Part shown: piece by piece, positions 15,596 through 25,638 of the stretch | Layout: each line of letters begins with the position of its first letter | Position numbering within the stretch: position 1 is the stretch's first letter | NCBI GenBank assembly: GCA_023433265.1 | Contig: JAEZDR010000133.1 | Location: 1 to 37,423 of the forward strand | Length of the DNA: 37,423 nucleotides | Direction: 5' to 3' | Source: Bacteroidota bacterium | GTDB taxonomy: Bacteria; Bacteroidota; Bacteroidia; Chitinophagales; Chitinophagaceae | Made by a program: the position numbers and the translations under genes | Notes under the pieces: generated by a model | What the model was told of the DNA's origin: nothing | The model's database searches: none | The model's input: only the letters and a program-made list of their open reading frames with translations

Positions 15596-15613
15596 AATCG
15601 TTGTTTCCACCTT

Positions 15614-17869
15614 CTACCTTATAGTAAGCCTCGCTCCTACATAACCTCGCCGCCCTTGCAAAGGCGCATAATTATACGATGGATCAAACGTATAGCCGTA
15701 CGGATTATTAACAGGATCATTTACAGTTTTATCAAATGGATCAAATGGTCGCATTATCGGGTCCACAGGAATAAAATCCAATAGATTCTTCATACCTCCA
15801 TACACTTCTATCCTGTTCCATCGCTTTGTAACCTGCGCGTTCAGCAAAAGGAACCATGGTGAGAACTCGGGACGATAGTCATTCGGAAGGATCGGTAAAC
15901 GCATCGGACCGTTCCAGTTCCCTGAAAAGTCTATTGTCAAACTATTGCCAGCCGAAGCTTTCGTTGCAATCGTGCGTGTTAGAGTGAAGCTTCCACTCCA
16001 TTCAGGTGCATGTAGCTGCCGCAGCTTTTCCATCTTATTATTTACTGCTTCCATTCTGTCAACATCCAGGTAGGTAGCACCTGCATTAAACTTCCATTTC
16101 CCTCCATTTACAAAATCAATGTTTAGCGATGCTCCTCGGGACACAGCATACCCATCCAGGTTAGAATAAATAATCTTATCGGGGTCTTTATCGTAATCGG
16201 GAAGAATCTTATTAAAATAGTGCGAATAAAAAACACTGCTTTCAATAGTTGTTGTCGATTTCCTTCCTACGAGCCTCCACTCATTATTCAATACTACGTT
16301 TATAGATCTCTCTGGCTTTAATGTGCCCTCAAACTCAACAGTCCTGGCACCCGTAAGGGCAGCGTGATCCTCCGTAAACACGTTTACAACTCTAAAACCA
16401 GTCCCCGTACTTATTCTTATTGCATGGTTAGGACTAAAAGGATTGAACTTCGCCGCAATACGTGGACTCACAACAAGTCCATGCAAACGGTTATAATCCA
16501 TCCTTGCCCCGGTAAGAATAGATGCCTCCTCCAATGGCTTCCACTCATGTTGCAGAAACACACCCGGCAACCAGGTTTTCTCCACTTGGTTCCTACCATT
16601 GTGGGTAGTTGCAACAGTATTGTCATCATATATAGTAAGTCTGTTTGCTAAACCAAAAAGCAAATAGTTTTTCTCGTTTAACTTCCTCTCCAGGTAAAGC
16701 TGAACAAAGCCCACCTGCTGTGTAGCCATGAAAGGCGTTTTACCATACCAGCTGTTCTGGTCGTGGTAGTTGTAAGAGAATTGTAAAGTCACAGGTTGCC
16801 GTGTATTAAACTCGTACTTGCCAAACAACTCAGCTCTTGTTGTATAAATACTTTCCCCATAAATTGAGTCCGACCCCCTAAACCGTTTACTCCAGTTCAT
16901 TTCGCCACCCCACCTGTCTTCCACATACAGCCGCATGCCTAAATTTAATGCTTTGGCTGTTGCCCTTCTGAACGACCAGTTATTAAATAATGACAATCTT
17001 TTCTGAAGGGTAACATCTGTAAATCTGTCGTTGTTATTGTCTATTGGGTTATCATAAAAAAAAGCATTCACTCCCAGTATACCTGCTGCGTTGCGTGTGT
17101 TAATTTTAACCCCAATGTCTGCATTCACTTCATTCCAGGTAGTATAATTTACATCAGCTACCCAGGCCGGTGCCTTTAATGGATTTTTAGTGATAACGTT
17201 TATTGTTCCTGCCATCGCTTCTGAACCATATAGCGAGGCAGCAGGGCCTTTAATAATTTCTATTCTTTCTATCATTGACAGGGGAATTCCCATCAATCCA
17301 TATACGGTAGCCAGGCCGCTAACAATAGGCATCCCATCCACCAGCACCTGCGTATAAGCGCCCTCCATTCCGTTAATATGTATATCGCCCGTGTTGCAAA
17401 TGTTACAGTTCAATTGCGGCTGTACGCCATTCACCAGATTCAGCGCCTCAAACAAATTTGGAGGCGAAGACTTCATAAAAAACTTAGGCGTGTATACTTC
17501 CACGGGCACCGCGCTTTCCAATTTTGTTACTTCTCGTAACGAACCGGTCACTACAACCTGTTCCAGGTTTTTAATCTCCGTCCGCAGGTACACAGGCGAT
17601 AAAGTGTCTGTAACAGGCATCGTTAGCGTAATGGGTTGTGCACTTGTATGCGAAAAACGGATTCTTAACCGCATCATGGAATCCGGCACCCGCAGCTCAA
17701 ACCAGCCTGCACTATCTGTTACTACTTGTTTTCGTGTTGATAAAACGTTTACCGTTACACCACGCTGCGGCAAACTGTCAACCATCACTCGTCCCACCGC
17801 TACGCGTTCCTGCGAATAGGCACAAATGGTTGCCAAACAGCATGCAAGGAAACTTAGTATTCTAAACAT
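15614..17869 (-). CDS. TonB-dependent receptor (substrate unknown)
   Basis: This 751-residue outer-membrane receptor has a signal peptide (ending CAYSQ). A short carboxypeptidase-regulatory-like beta domain covers residues about 20-95, the plug domain follows (LEQVVVTGSLREVTK to EAMAGTINVITKNP), and then a 22-strand-type barrel ends in YVGARLTIR. The plug contains NCNICNTGDIHINGMEGAYT, a Cys-x2-Cys pair seen in a subgroup of Bacteroidota receptors. The transported ligand cannot be read from the sequence; metals or metal chelates are common for such receptors. It lies downstream of a FecA-like receptor on the same strand but behind a terminator. Confidence 0.85.
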   Translation of the reverse strand: MFRILSFLACCLATICAYSQERVAVGRVMVDSLPQRGVTVNVLSTRKQVVTDSAGWFELRVPDSMMRLRIRFSHTSAQPITLTMPVTDTLSPVYLRTEIKNLEQVVVTGSLREVTKLESAVPVEVYTPKFFMKSSPPNLFEALNLVNGVQPQLNCNICNTGDIHINGMEGAYTQVLVDGMPIVSGLATVYGLMGIPLSMIERIEIIKGPAASLYGSEAMAGTINVITKNPLKAPAWVADVNYTTWNEVNADIGVKINTRNAAGILGVNAFFYDNPIDNNNDRFTDVTLQKRLSLFNNWSFRRATAKALNLGMRLYVEDRWGGEMNWSKRFRGSDSIYGESIYTTRAELFGKYEFNTRQPVTLQFSYNYHDQNSWYGKTPFMATQQVGFVQLYLERKLNEKNYLLFGLANRLTIYDDNTVATTHNGRNQVEKTWLPGVFLQHEWKPLEEASILTGARMDYNRLHGLVVSPRIAAKFNPFSPNHAIRISTGTGFRVVNVFTEDHAALTGARTVEFEGTLKPERSINVVLNNEWRLVGRKSTTTIESSVFYSHYFNKILPDYDKDPDKIIYSNLDGYAVSRGASLNIDFVNGGKWKFNAGATYLDVDRMEAVNNKMEKLRQLHAPEWSGSFTLTRTIATKASAGNSLTIDFSGNWNGPMRLPILPNDYRPEFSPWFLLLNAQVTKRWNRIEVYGGMKNLLDFIPVDPIMRPFDPFDKTVNDPVNNPYGYTFDPSYNYAPLQGRRGYVGARLTIR

Positions 17870-17925
17870 TATTTTAGGCTAATCTAAATTATATGTTCTG
17901 CAAATCTAATGCCTGGGAGCGCAAT

Positions 17926-17956
17926 AAAAAAACCCTCCTGCGATCAGGAGGGTTTA
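17926..17956 (-). terminator. Rho-independent terminator after the FecA-like receptor gene
   Basis: AACCCTCCTG-cgat-CAGGAGGGTT forms a perfect 10-bp stem. On the minus strand it is followed by a run of Ts, about 25 bases after the receptor stop codon. Confidence 0.9.
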
Positions 17957-17981
17957 TTACCCAAAAATCAGTATTAAAATT

Positions 17982-20207
17982 TTAAAACTTAGCCCCAAGC
18001 GTTATGTAAAAACTTCTTGCGTCCGAAGGCATTAAGCCAGGGCCCGGATATCCTCCTGCTCGCCTTGTAAAATACCTCGCATCCGTCAGGTTGTTAATTC
18101 CTGCTTTGAATGTAAAGTTGTTCACCCTGTAACTTGCCGCTATATCTGTAATGGTATATGCAGGTATCACACCGTTTTGTGCATTCGCTGAAGGTTTTAC
18201 AGTGTTAGCTGCATCAGCAAACACCTCACTTACATAACTTAACTGTCCCGTTAGCGAAAAGCTCTTATACATGTAGGTAAGGCCTCCACGAAAAATATGC
18301 TCAGGCGCGTTCTCTACCCTGTTACCCTTGTTGAGTAAAGTGTCAGACCCCTTAGAAGTCTTGCTGCGAATGGCATCATACTTAGCATCATTGTACGCAT
18401 AAGAAGCAAAGATGGAAAACTCACCATAAGCAAGGGTTGCACCGGCTGCACGAATGGGATTGAACTCCACTAAAGCTTCAACACCCTTTGTAAAACTTTT
18501 ACCAATATTGGTTTTGAAGTTGTAGGACGTAACCACCCCGTTCTCGGTCTTTGTCATCGGGAGGTTTCCTATGCGATTGCTATAGTCAAGATAGAAGACA
18601 CCCGCATCAAAGAAGAGGTAGTTCTTGATTTTACCCCGGTAACCAAGGTCAATATTGAATCCTTTAGAGTCTGTAAGATTCGGGTCTATAACATCCGTAG
18701 TTGGAACAGATAGGTCAGCAAATTGTACCGGACGGTACGACTGTGTATAGTTAGCATAAAGCTCAGTATTACCTATATGGTATTCTGCAGCCAGCCCGGC
18801 TAACAGGAAATTCCTGCTTTTTGTTCCATCTACTTTGCCGGTTGCAGTACGGTTGATCCGTCCATCGGCGTGAGTAGCTACGCTTTCCCATCTTAATCCA
18901 GGTATAACGATCAAACGCTTATTCACACGAAACACGTTCTCCACCGCTACAGCTATATTGTCAGTGATAAACTTTACTTCCGATGGAAAGTCCGCCTCCA
19001 CTATATCCGTATTAAACTCAGTCCCTGTATCGCCTTTCCCGTTGCTCAACCTGTTGGTAGTACCCCTGAAATAACGTACAGAAGCTGTCAACGATGATTG
19101 TGTATTAAGGAGTTTATAGTTCCGTAAGTATCGGAGCTCTGCACCTCCATTTCTGTAATTGTCAATGGCTACTGTACGATTATTGTAAGCTCTTGTTATA
19201 GCATTGATAGTGTCTTTTATATTAATTCCCTGCATAAAACCCACACTGTTCCTGTCGCCGGCCATACCAAAAACCTTCAGGTTTAAAATGCTATTTTCAT
19301 TGGCGGCATAATCAAAAGTTAGAGCACCCATCGTCCAGTCATTGTTGAACCAGTTACGGCTCCTCAGGCTTTGCTTTGCATCTTGCTCAAACTGCGCATC
19401 TGTCAATCCGCCTGGCTGCTGGCTCAGCATGCTGTAACGCAATACTTCAGCGGTAACTTTAAATTTATCAGTGAACCGGTAACTGTAGGTTGCAAATCCT
19501 GTGTTCGTTTTATAACGGCTGTTCTCTCTCCAGCCATCAGCATGGCGATGGTCGTAAAACACATAGAAATGATCTTTCTTGCCTTCACCACCAATGGCGT
19601 TGAACGTATTTACCATCCCAAAGCTTCCCACCGTATTCTGCGTCTCAAATTGGAACTTCTTATTTATCTCGCTACCGTTGCGAATAATGTAATTAAGAGT
19701 ACCGCCAAGCCCGGGTCCGTATTGCAATGAGCCGGCCCCTTTAATAATCTGCAGCCGTTGAACAGCCTGCAGCGGTGGATTATAATAGGCTTCCGGGTAT
19801 CCGAAAGGATCGGCCGAAATATCATATCCGTTTTGTCTTACGTTAAAATCCCAGCTACGGTTAGGACTAAGGCCTCTTGTTGAAATACCGATTTGTATAC
19901 CACTACCATCGCTTTCCCATACATGTATGCCAGGCACCTTGGCCATCACCTGCCGCATATTGTTGGTTACAATGTTGCCCTGTACATTGTCAAGTACTAC
20001 AAGTGCATTCTTTTTTCCAGCGAATATGTGTGTACCTACTATCTCCGGTAATTGGTGAATATCTTGGCGGGTATTTCGCCCTACAACAGTTATATCTGAA
20101 AGGTACTCTTTGGCCGTCAGCGTGTCATTGCCTGTACGCGGCACCTGGGAAATTGCTTCTGCCTGTATTGTAAAAGCCGCCACTAACATTAATACTAACT
20201 TCTTCAT
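17982..20207 (-). CDS. FecA-like TonB-dependent siderophore/iron receptor
   Basis: This 741-residue receptor has a signal peptide (ending EAISQ) and a plug domain from about residue 35 to 175. Landmarks are GTHIFAGKKNALVVLDNV, MAKVPGIHVWESDGSGIQIG and GAGSLQYGPGLGGTLNYI. The beta barrel ends in the typical terminal aromatic strand SFYITLGAKF. The plug resembles the ferric-dicitrate FecA group as I know it. It would import ferric chelates across the outer membrane using TonB energy. No anti-sigma/sigma pair of the Fec type is next to it. The start is the ATG at 20207, giving a normal signal peptide. The specific substrate is unproven. Confidence 0.82.
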   Translation of the reverse strand: MKKLVLMLVAAFTIQAEAISQVPRTGNDTLTAKEYLSDITVVGRNTRQDIHQLPEIVGTHIFAGKKNALVVLDNVQGNIVTNNMRQVMAKVPGIHVWESDGSGIQIGISTRGLSPNRSWDFNVRQNGYDISADPFGYPEAYYNPPLQAVQRLQIIKGAGSLQYGPGLGGTLNYIIRNGSEINKKFQFETQNTVGSFGMVNTFNAIGGEGKKDHFYVFYDHRHADGWRENSRYKTNTGFATYSYRFTDKFKVTAEVLRYSMLSQQPGGLTDAQFEQDAKQSLRSRNWFNNDWTMGALTFDYAANENSILNLKVFGMAGDRNSVGFMQGINIKDTINAITRAYNNRTVAIDNYRNGGAELRYLRNYKLLNTQSSLTASVRYFRGTTNRLSNGKGDTGTEFNTDIVEADFPSEVKFITDNIAVAVENVFRVNKRLIVIPGLRWESVATHADGRINRTATGKVDGTKSRNFLLAGLAAEYHIGNTELYANYTQSYRPVQFADLSVPTTDVIDPNLTDSKGFNIDLGYRGKIKNYLFFDAGVFYLDYSNRIGNLPMTKTENGVVTSYNFKTNIGKSFTKGVEALVEFNPIRAAGATLAYGEFSIFASYAYNDAKYDAIRSKTSKGSDTLLNKGNRVENAPEHIFRGGLTYMYKSFSLTGQLSYVSEVFADAANTVKPSANAQNGVIPAYTITDIAASYRVNNFTFKAGINNLTDARYFTRRAGGYPGPGLMPSDARSFYITLGAKF

Positions 20208-20416
20208 CTGGGTTTTTAATTACGACCGCAAAAGTCAGCTAGTAGCGACGGTTGCATTTATATAAACGGGAAAACCAATTTACGCAATGCGGAAAAACCT
20301 TCTTCCCTCATCGCTATAAGATAATCTCAATATTCAACTTACTCATAACCAAACACAAGTCTACAGAACCTTTCTCAGGATCATTTTTGGAATCAGTCTT
20401 GGCTTAATGCTACGTA

Positions 20417-22048
20417 TTACTTTGGCGCCGAATATACAGTCTTGCCATTAATATATGTGGCCAATACTTTGGTTGACAGCACCTCTCGCGGGTGCACCTT
20501 CATAAGGTCTTTGTCAAGGATTACAAAATTGGCTTTCTTCCCTTTTTCAAGGCTTCCAACCTCTTCTTCTAAAAAGCAGGAACGGGCAGCCCAGATAGTC
20601 ATCCCCCGTAAAGCTTCCTCACGGGTCAAAGCGTTCTCCGGCTGAAAACCGGTGGCAGGATATCCGGCCGCATCCTGGCGAAAAACAGCAGCCAGGAAGG
20701 TTTTGAAAGGACTGATATCTTCCACAGGAAAATCTGTACCGAGGGGCAGCCAGCCGTTTTGTTGCAAAAGCTGTTTGTAGGCATAGGCATTCTTAATCCT
20801 TTGTGGTCCTAAACGCTTTTCTGCCCAATACATATCAGAGGTTGCATGGGTCGGCTGTACCGAGGGAATAATTGACGCCTCCCTAAATGTAGAAAAGTCA
20901 TTAACATCTACCACCTGCGCATGCTCAATACGCCAGCGCTTATCATTAGCGGCCAACAATGCTTCTTTATAAATCGAAAGAATCACCCGGTTAGCTGAGT
21001 CGCCTATCGCATGCGTACATAATTGGTAATCCGTATGAATAACGGCTTTGGCGAGGGAATCGAAGTAATTCCGGTCTTTCAATAAAAATCCTGTCCAGGA
21101 TGGTTCATCTGTATAAGGATGCATCAGGCATGCGCCGCGGCTCCCTAGTGCGCCATCAGAATAAACCTTTATTCCCTTAACAAATAACAAATCAGTCTTG
21201 TAAGGCGCCTTCTTTAAATATCTTTTATAATTCTCCGGGTCATCACTCATCATTACGTATAGTGGCATCTTTATCACGCCTTCTTTTTGAAGAACATCAA
21301 TCATCTCAATGTCATTATACATCAGCCCGCAGTCAGCTATCGTAGTCAATCCCTGCTTAAAACAATTGTTTTGCGCTTCTACTAACCACTTGGCATAGGT
21401 TTCCTTATTGGCCACCGGCAGTTTCGAGGATACCCGGTCCACAGCATTATCAATCAGCAACCCGGTAAGCTTGCCCTCCTTGGTTTCTACGGTTCCTCCT
21501 ATTAGCAGATCACCTGCTTTAACGCCTGCCAACTGCAGTGCTTTTTCATTGGCTATCGCCGCATGCCCGTCCACACGCGTAACGAGTACAGGTTTATGTG
21601 GAAAGTATTGGTTTAGTTGGCTATTGTTTGGAAACTCTTTAGTTTCCCAGACATTCTGATCCCAGCCCCTGCCGGTTATCCATTCTTCTGCCGGATGCTC
21701 ATCCGCAAACTTCCTAATTCGGTCTACCGCTTCCTCCCAACTTTTCGCTCCGTAAAGGTTCACCTGGAACAGGGATTGTCCATATGCTTTAAAGTGTGCA
21801 TGGGCATCTATCAGCCCTGGATAAATGAATGCACCCCCGGCATCAATTTTCTCCTTCGCATCATACCAATCCAGTAAATCTTTCTTTGATCCCACGTGCA
21901 CAATCTTACCATCCCTTACCACCATGGCATCAGCGGTAGAAAAGATATTGTCAACTGTGTAAATCGTTGCGTTATAAATAATGAAATCTACATCTTCCTC
22001 ACGGCAGGAGGAGAAGAATAACACTACAATAAATGCCAGGTATTTCAT
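20417..22048 (-). CDS. YtcJ-like amidohydrolase family lipoprotein
   Basis: This 543-residue metal-dependent amidohydrolase (amidohydro_3 type) has an N-terminal signal and lipobox (VLFFSSC), so it is likely anchored in the envelope. The metal-site motifs are LIDAHAHFKAYG (residues about 80-90), VDGHAAIANE, CTHAIGDSANR, RIEHAQVVD and the late aspartate in GTDFPVEDISPF. The enzyme class hydrolyses C-N bonds, but substrates of YtcJ-like members are mostly unknown. It is separated by 209 bp from the FecA-like gene, and divergent from hemN. Confidence 0.85.
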   Translation of the reverse strand: MKYLAFIVVLFFSSCREEDVDFIIYNATIYTVDNIFSTADAMVVRDGKIVHVGSKKDLLDWYDAKEKIDAGGAFIYPGLIDAHAHFKAYGQSLFQVNLYGAKSWEEAVDRIRKFADEHPAEEWITGRGWDQNVWETKEFPNNSQLNQYFPHKPVLVTRVDGHAAIANEKALQLAGVKAGDLLIGGTVETKEGKLTGLLIDNAVDRVSSKLPVANKETYAKWLVEAQNNCFKQGLTTIADCGLMYNDIEMIDVLQKEGVIKMPLYVMMSDDPENYKRYLKKAPYKTDLLFVKGIKVYSDGALGSRGACLMHPYTDEPSWTGFLLKDRNYFDSLAKAVIHTDYQLCTHAIGDSANRVILSIYKEALLAANDKRWRIEHAQVVDVNDFSTFREASIIPSVQPTHATSDMYWAEKRLGPQRIKNAYAYKQLLQQNGWLPLGTDFPVEDISPFKTFLAAVFRQDAAGYPATGFQPENALTREEALRGMTIWAARSCFLEEEVGSLEKGKKANFVILDKDLMKVHPREVLSTKVLATYINGKTVYSAPK

Positions 22049-22175
22049 AAAAACTGGTGCAAACTTAAACTAACTGCCTGCCATAGCCTAGAAATGAGAT
22101 TTATATGACACAACAGGCTCCGCACATTGATTCCAATCATATCCTGCTACGGCGTTGCCTGTTAGTTTTGCCCTC

Positions 22176-23546
22176 ATGGACATTGAGCTTGCACTTCTAG
22201 AGAAATACAATGTACCTGTGCCCAGGTACACCAGTTATCCTACAGTGCCTTTTTGGAAAGAAGAAATAGATATTCCCGCATGGAAAAACAACTTCCTGCG
22301 CCAATTTCAACAAAACAATAAAAAGGAGGGCATCAGCCTATACCTGCACCTTCCTTTTTGCGAAGCGCTTTGTACCTACTGCGGTTGTAACAAAAAAATC
22401 ACCACTAACCATTCTGTTGAAGAAGAATACATTGCCATGATCCTAAAAGAGTGGCAGATGTACCTGCAGTTAATGGGCGGTGAAAAACCAATTGTTCGTG
22501 AACTTCACCTTGGTGGTGGCACACCTACTTTCTTTTCCCCTGCTAACCTTAAAATATTAATTGAGGGCATACTGGAACATGTAAATGTTCATAAAGAACA
22601 TGAGTTCAGCCTCGAAGGTCACCCCAACAATACCACGCGAGAGCATCTCCAAACATTATACAATCTTGGCTTTAGGCGGGTAAGTTACGGTGTACAGGAT
22701 AATGACCCGGAAGTTCAACGCATCATCAATCGCATTCAACCTTTCTCCAATGTTGTAATGGCTACGCAACTGGCGAGGGAGATCGGTTATACATCCGTCA
22801 ACTTCGACCTCATTTACGGGCTACCAAAACAAACATTGGAAAGCATAAAATGCACCGTTACTGAAACCATCAGCTTAAAACCTGACCGCATTGCATTTTA
22901 TTGCTATGCCCACGTTCCGTGGACGAGCAAAGGGCAGCGCCTTTTTGATACGCAGGATCTGCCTCCTGCCAACCTGAAACTGCAGCTATACCAGCTTGCC
23001 AAACACATGTTCCTTGAAAACGGCTATGCTGATATCGGCATGGACCACTTCGCTCTGCCGTCCGACCAACTCTATCAATGCCGCGAACAGGGTAAATTGC
23101 ATAGGAACTTTATGGGCTATACCACCCAACCCACAAAGATGCTCATCGGGCTGGGAGTATCAAGCATTAGCGATACAGGAAATGCTTATGCTCAAAACGA
23201 AAAGAAGCTGCAGCATTATTACGACAAGATTAATGCTGGCGAATTAGCTGTTGTCAAAAGCTGTTTCCTTACTGCTGAAGATGAACTGTTTAAACAACAT
23301 ATACTCAACATCAGTTGCCGCGGAGTCACCAACTTTCAACATCAAAACCTTTCTCTGTTAGAAACCTATACTTCCCCTAAGCTCAAGGTACTGGAACAGG
23401 ATGGTCTTATTGAGTTGGATAACGAGAGTGTAAAGCTCACCTCAAAGGGCCACCATTTTCTTAGGAATGTTTGCAGTGCATTCGACCTCCACCTCCTCAG
23501 GGCTTCTGAAAAACAGGAAGTAAACCAATTCAGTAAAGCCATTTAA
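22176..23546 (+). CDS. hemN: Oxygen-independent coproporphyrinogen III oxidase HemN
   Basis: This 456-residue radical-SAM enzyme decarboxylates coproporphyrinogen III to protoporphyrinogen IX in haem synthesis without oxygen. The family start NVPVPRYTSYPTVPFW is present, with the iron-sulfur motif PFCEALCTYCGCNK (CxxxCxxCxC) and the SAM-side LHLGGGTPTFF. Substrate-region motifs follow (NFDLIYGLPKQT, RIAFYCYAHVPW, DIGMDHFALP). Its length is almost that of E. coli HemN. ATG 22176 is preferred over a TTG at 22155 because it matches the family N-terminus. It is convergent with recO, one base between stop codons. Confidence 0.96.
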   Translation: MDIELALLEKYNVPVPRYTSYPTVPFWKEEIDIPAWKNNFLRQFQQNNKKEGISLYLHLPFCEALCTYCGCNKKITTNHSVEEEYIAMILKEWQMYLQLMGGEKPIVRELHLGGGTPTFFSPANLKILIEGILEHVNVHKEHEFSLEGHPNNTTREHLQTLYNLGFRRVSYGVQDNDPEVQRIINRIQPFSNVVMATQLAREIGYTSVNFDLIYGLPKQTLESIKCTVTETISLKPDRIAFYCYAHVPWTSKGQRLFDTQDLPPANLKLQLYQLAKHMFLENGYADIGMDHFALPSDQLYQCREQGKLHRNFMGYTTQPTKMLIGLGVSSISDTGNAYAQNEKKLQHYYDKINAGELAVVKSCFLTAEDELFKQHILNISCRGVTNFQHQNLSLLETYTSPKLKVLEQDGLIELDNESVKLTSKGHHFLRNVCSAFDLHLLRASEKQEVNQFSKAI

Positions 23547-23547
23547 T

Positions 23548-24285
23548 CTATAGTACCTCCGTTAGCACCTTTAGGCTACGGAGTTCGGGCAAGGATGGGA
23601 TGTGCAGCTTTAAAAAACCATGATATGCAAGTAGCAAACTATGCCTTGCCTGTTTGTTCAACTGTATGTTGCCTTCCGTTTCGGTAGCAGCATGCCTTGC
23701 AATCATAGCTGTTATTTCAGCTTCTTTTTGCGCTAAGTAAGCTCCATGCGACGGCTGGATGCTGGTAAATGCGCCTTCCTGCAAATCAAGCACCGGGGTT
23801 TTTTCGCTATAACTTCCCTGGATTCTAAATCCCAGGTGTGCGGCAAGTTGCAGGCAAAAAGAGAGTGGCAGGTTTGCCGCAACGTCCGCAGGCGACTCAT
23901 CCACTTCAATCAGTGTTTGCTCCAGCCATTCATACAGGTCGGGGTTGGCTTCAGGTTCCTGCATGCTGCCGCTAAACACTTCGATTATGAACGTTGCAAT
24001 TGCATTCTTTACCACGTCAAAAAATACCGACTGGTATAAATAGGCCCAGCTATATTCCTTAACAAACTGCAGGTTTTTGAGTTCATTGTTATAAACCACC
24101 ATATTCAATATGGCAGCCGGCTGAAAATAAACTGCCTTCGATGCACCCTTTTTCTGAGCTTGCCTTATGCCTTTTATTATGTAACTCTGTACACCAAACA
24201 ATTCAGTGTACACTTTAATAATCACACTCGTTTCACCGTAGTTTACGGTGCGTAAAACAATTCCCTTTGTATGATGGGTCCTCAA
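23548..24285 (-). CDS. recO: DNA repair protein RecO
   Basis: This protein of about 245 residues acts in RecFOR recombinational repair by loading RecA on SSB-coated DNA. The N-terminal OB-fold region reads THHTKGIVLRTVNYGETSVIIKVYTELFG, and the C-terminal helical part ends in SLPELRSLKVL. No zinc-finger cysteines are seen. There is no ATG near the homologous start. The TTG at 24285 gives a family-like N-terminus and has GAGGTAG 11 bases upstream, while a TTG at 24315 would add ten residues. The start is therefore uncertain but the gene is not. Confidence 0.88.
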   Translation of the reverse strand: MRTHHTKGIVLRTVNYGETSVIIKVYTELFGVQSYIIKGIRQAQKKGASKAVYFQPAAILNMVVYNNELKNLQFVKEYSWAYLYQSVFFDVVKNAIATFIIEVFSGSMQEPEANPDLYEWLEQTLIEVDESPADVAANLPLSFCLQLAAHLGFRIQGSYSEKTPVLDLQEGAFTSIQPSHGAYLAQKEAEITAMIARHAATETEGNIQLNKQARHSLLLAYHGFLKLHIPSLPELRSLKVLTEVL

Positions 24286-24377
24286 GCAGGGTAAAACTAC
24301 CTCAAAAACAGGCAACTATTACCTGGCAATCCATTCTCAATTTTTTGGATAACAAATTGTAGTAGTGTACAATAGGT

Positions 24378-24854
24378 ATGCAGCACATTAAAATTACCAT
24401 CCCAACCAACGACGCATTCAGGTCGCACCTCATGATAGCGTTTCTGTATATGATTACTTATTTCAACGAACGCCACCGGATGCCGCATTTCGGGATAGAA
24501 GATGTCCTAAATCCTGACGATCTGGCTAACCTGAAGGATAAGTTGTTAAACGCACCACACAACAGCAGCATCAAAATTACCCCTGCTGAACTCCAGGTAA
24601 TCTATGCTTCCGTTCATCTTATGGTGAAACTCCTGGTAAGTGAGCATGACGAAATGATCTTCGACAATTTAATCGCTGAACTACCAGACGACATCTTCCA
24701 TGAACAGGAAAAGCAAAATGGAAGTTTTACCAATTTCAGGAACAACGTCATCCAGGCTAATATGCACATTATGAAGGACACTGAAGAAAAGTTTCATGAT
24801 GTACCGGAGTTAGCCGATATCAAAGAGCGCCTGGCCGATATCCACATCCATTAA
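24378..24854 (+). CDS. Hypothetical protein
   Basis: This 158-residue soluble, mostly helical and acidic protein begins MQHIKITIPTNDAFRSHL. It contains histidine- and glutamate-rich stretches (DIFHEQEKQNG, ANMHIMKDTEEKFHD) and ends ADIHIH. There is no signal peptide or membrane segment. I do not recognise a family. It is divergent from recO (92 bases apart) and convergent with the TRIC gene, so it stands alone. Codon use looks like the neighbours, supporting a real gene. Confidence 0.7.
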   Translation: MQHIKITIPTNDAFRSHLMIAFLYMITYFNERHRMPHFGIEDVLNPDDLANLKDKLLNAPHNSSIKITPAELQVIYASVHLMVKLLVSEHDEMIFDNLIAELPDDIFHEQEKQNGSFTNFRNNVIQANMHIMKDTEEKFHDVPELADIKERLADIHIH

Positions 24855-24860
24855 TAGTAA

Positions 24861-25490
24861 CTACACTTTCCCTGCCGCCTTGGCTGGTTTCAGGGTGGGT
24901 AAGTGCCAGTGAAACCTCACCGCCAGCACACGAATAACAATCACGGTTGCGGCCGCGGCTACAGCGGTTATGCTATGTTGCACATGCAGGTAGTAACATA
25001 CAAAATAAACAACGCCCCCGGCAACGCAGGCAAGGGCATAAACATCCTTTCTAAACAAAAGAGGCACTTCATTCAGTAACACATCCCTTATCACGCCGCC
25101 CACCGAACCGGTAATAGTTCCCATCACAACACATATCCAAACCGGGAAACCTGCTTCAAAACTTTTACTTATGCCTGCCACGGTAAACAATCCAAGGCCT
25201 ATGGCATCAAAAAGGAACAGGGTATTGGTCCATTTTATCAGGTTGTCTTTAAAAATAAGGGTAGCAAGTAAGGCAACCCCGGTCACAATAAAGTATTTCG
25301 GATCTTCCATCCAAAATGCGGGCAGGTCTAGCAAAAGATCGCGCAGGGTCCCTCCTCCTATCGCTGTTACTAATCCAATGATATAAGCACCAAACCAGTC
25401 TATCTGCTTGCGCGAAGCCAGCCTGATTCCGCTGATCGAAAACGATAGCGTACCTAAAAGTTCGATTAATATGATAAAGTTGAAGTCCAA
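24861..25490 (-). CDS. Trimeric intracellular cation (TRIC)-family channel, UPF0126/YadS type
   Basis: This 209-residue integral membrane protein has about seven helices arranged as two repeated halves. Each half carries the family signature: GGGTLRDLLLDLPAFW in the first and GGVIRDVLLNEVPLLF in the second. Bacterial TRIC homologues conduct monovalent cations; the physiological role in bacteria is not settled. Length and motifs are normal. It is divergent from the peroxiredoxin gene and convergent with the hypothetical gene at 24378. Confidence 0.9.
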   Translation of the reverse strand: MDFNFIILIELLGTLSFSISGIRLASRKQIDWFGAYIIGLVTAIGGGTLRDLLLDLPAFWMEDPKYFIVTGVALLATLIFKDNLIKWTNTLFLFDAIGLGLFTVAGISKSFEAGFPVWICVVMGTITGSVGGVIRDVLLNEVPLLFRKDVYALACVAGGVVYFVCYYLHVQHSITAVAAAATVIVIRVLAVRFHWHLPTLKPAKAAGKV

Positions 25491-25638
25491 ATGATGCTGT
25501 AACGGGCTTTTGCCGCCCGATTGTTAAATACTGCTGCAAATAACCGTTTTTATCGTTTAACAGGGGGCAGATTAAAAACCCCTTTAACTATTCTAAAGCA
25601 TTTTTTGCCGCACCTTTGCACAAAATATTAAATCCACC

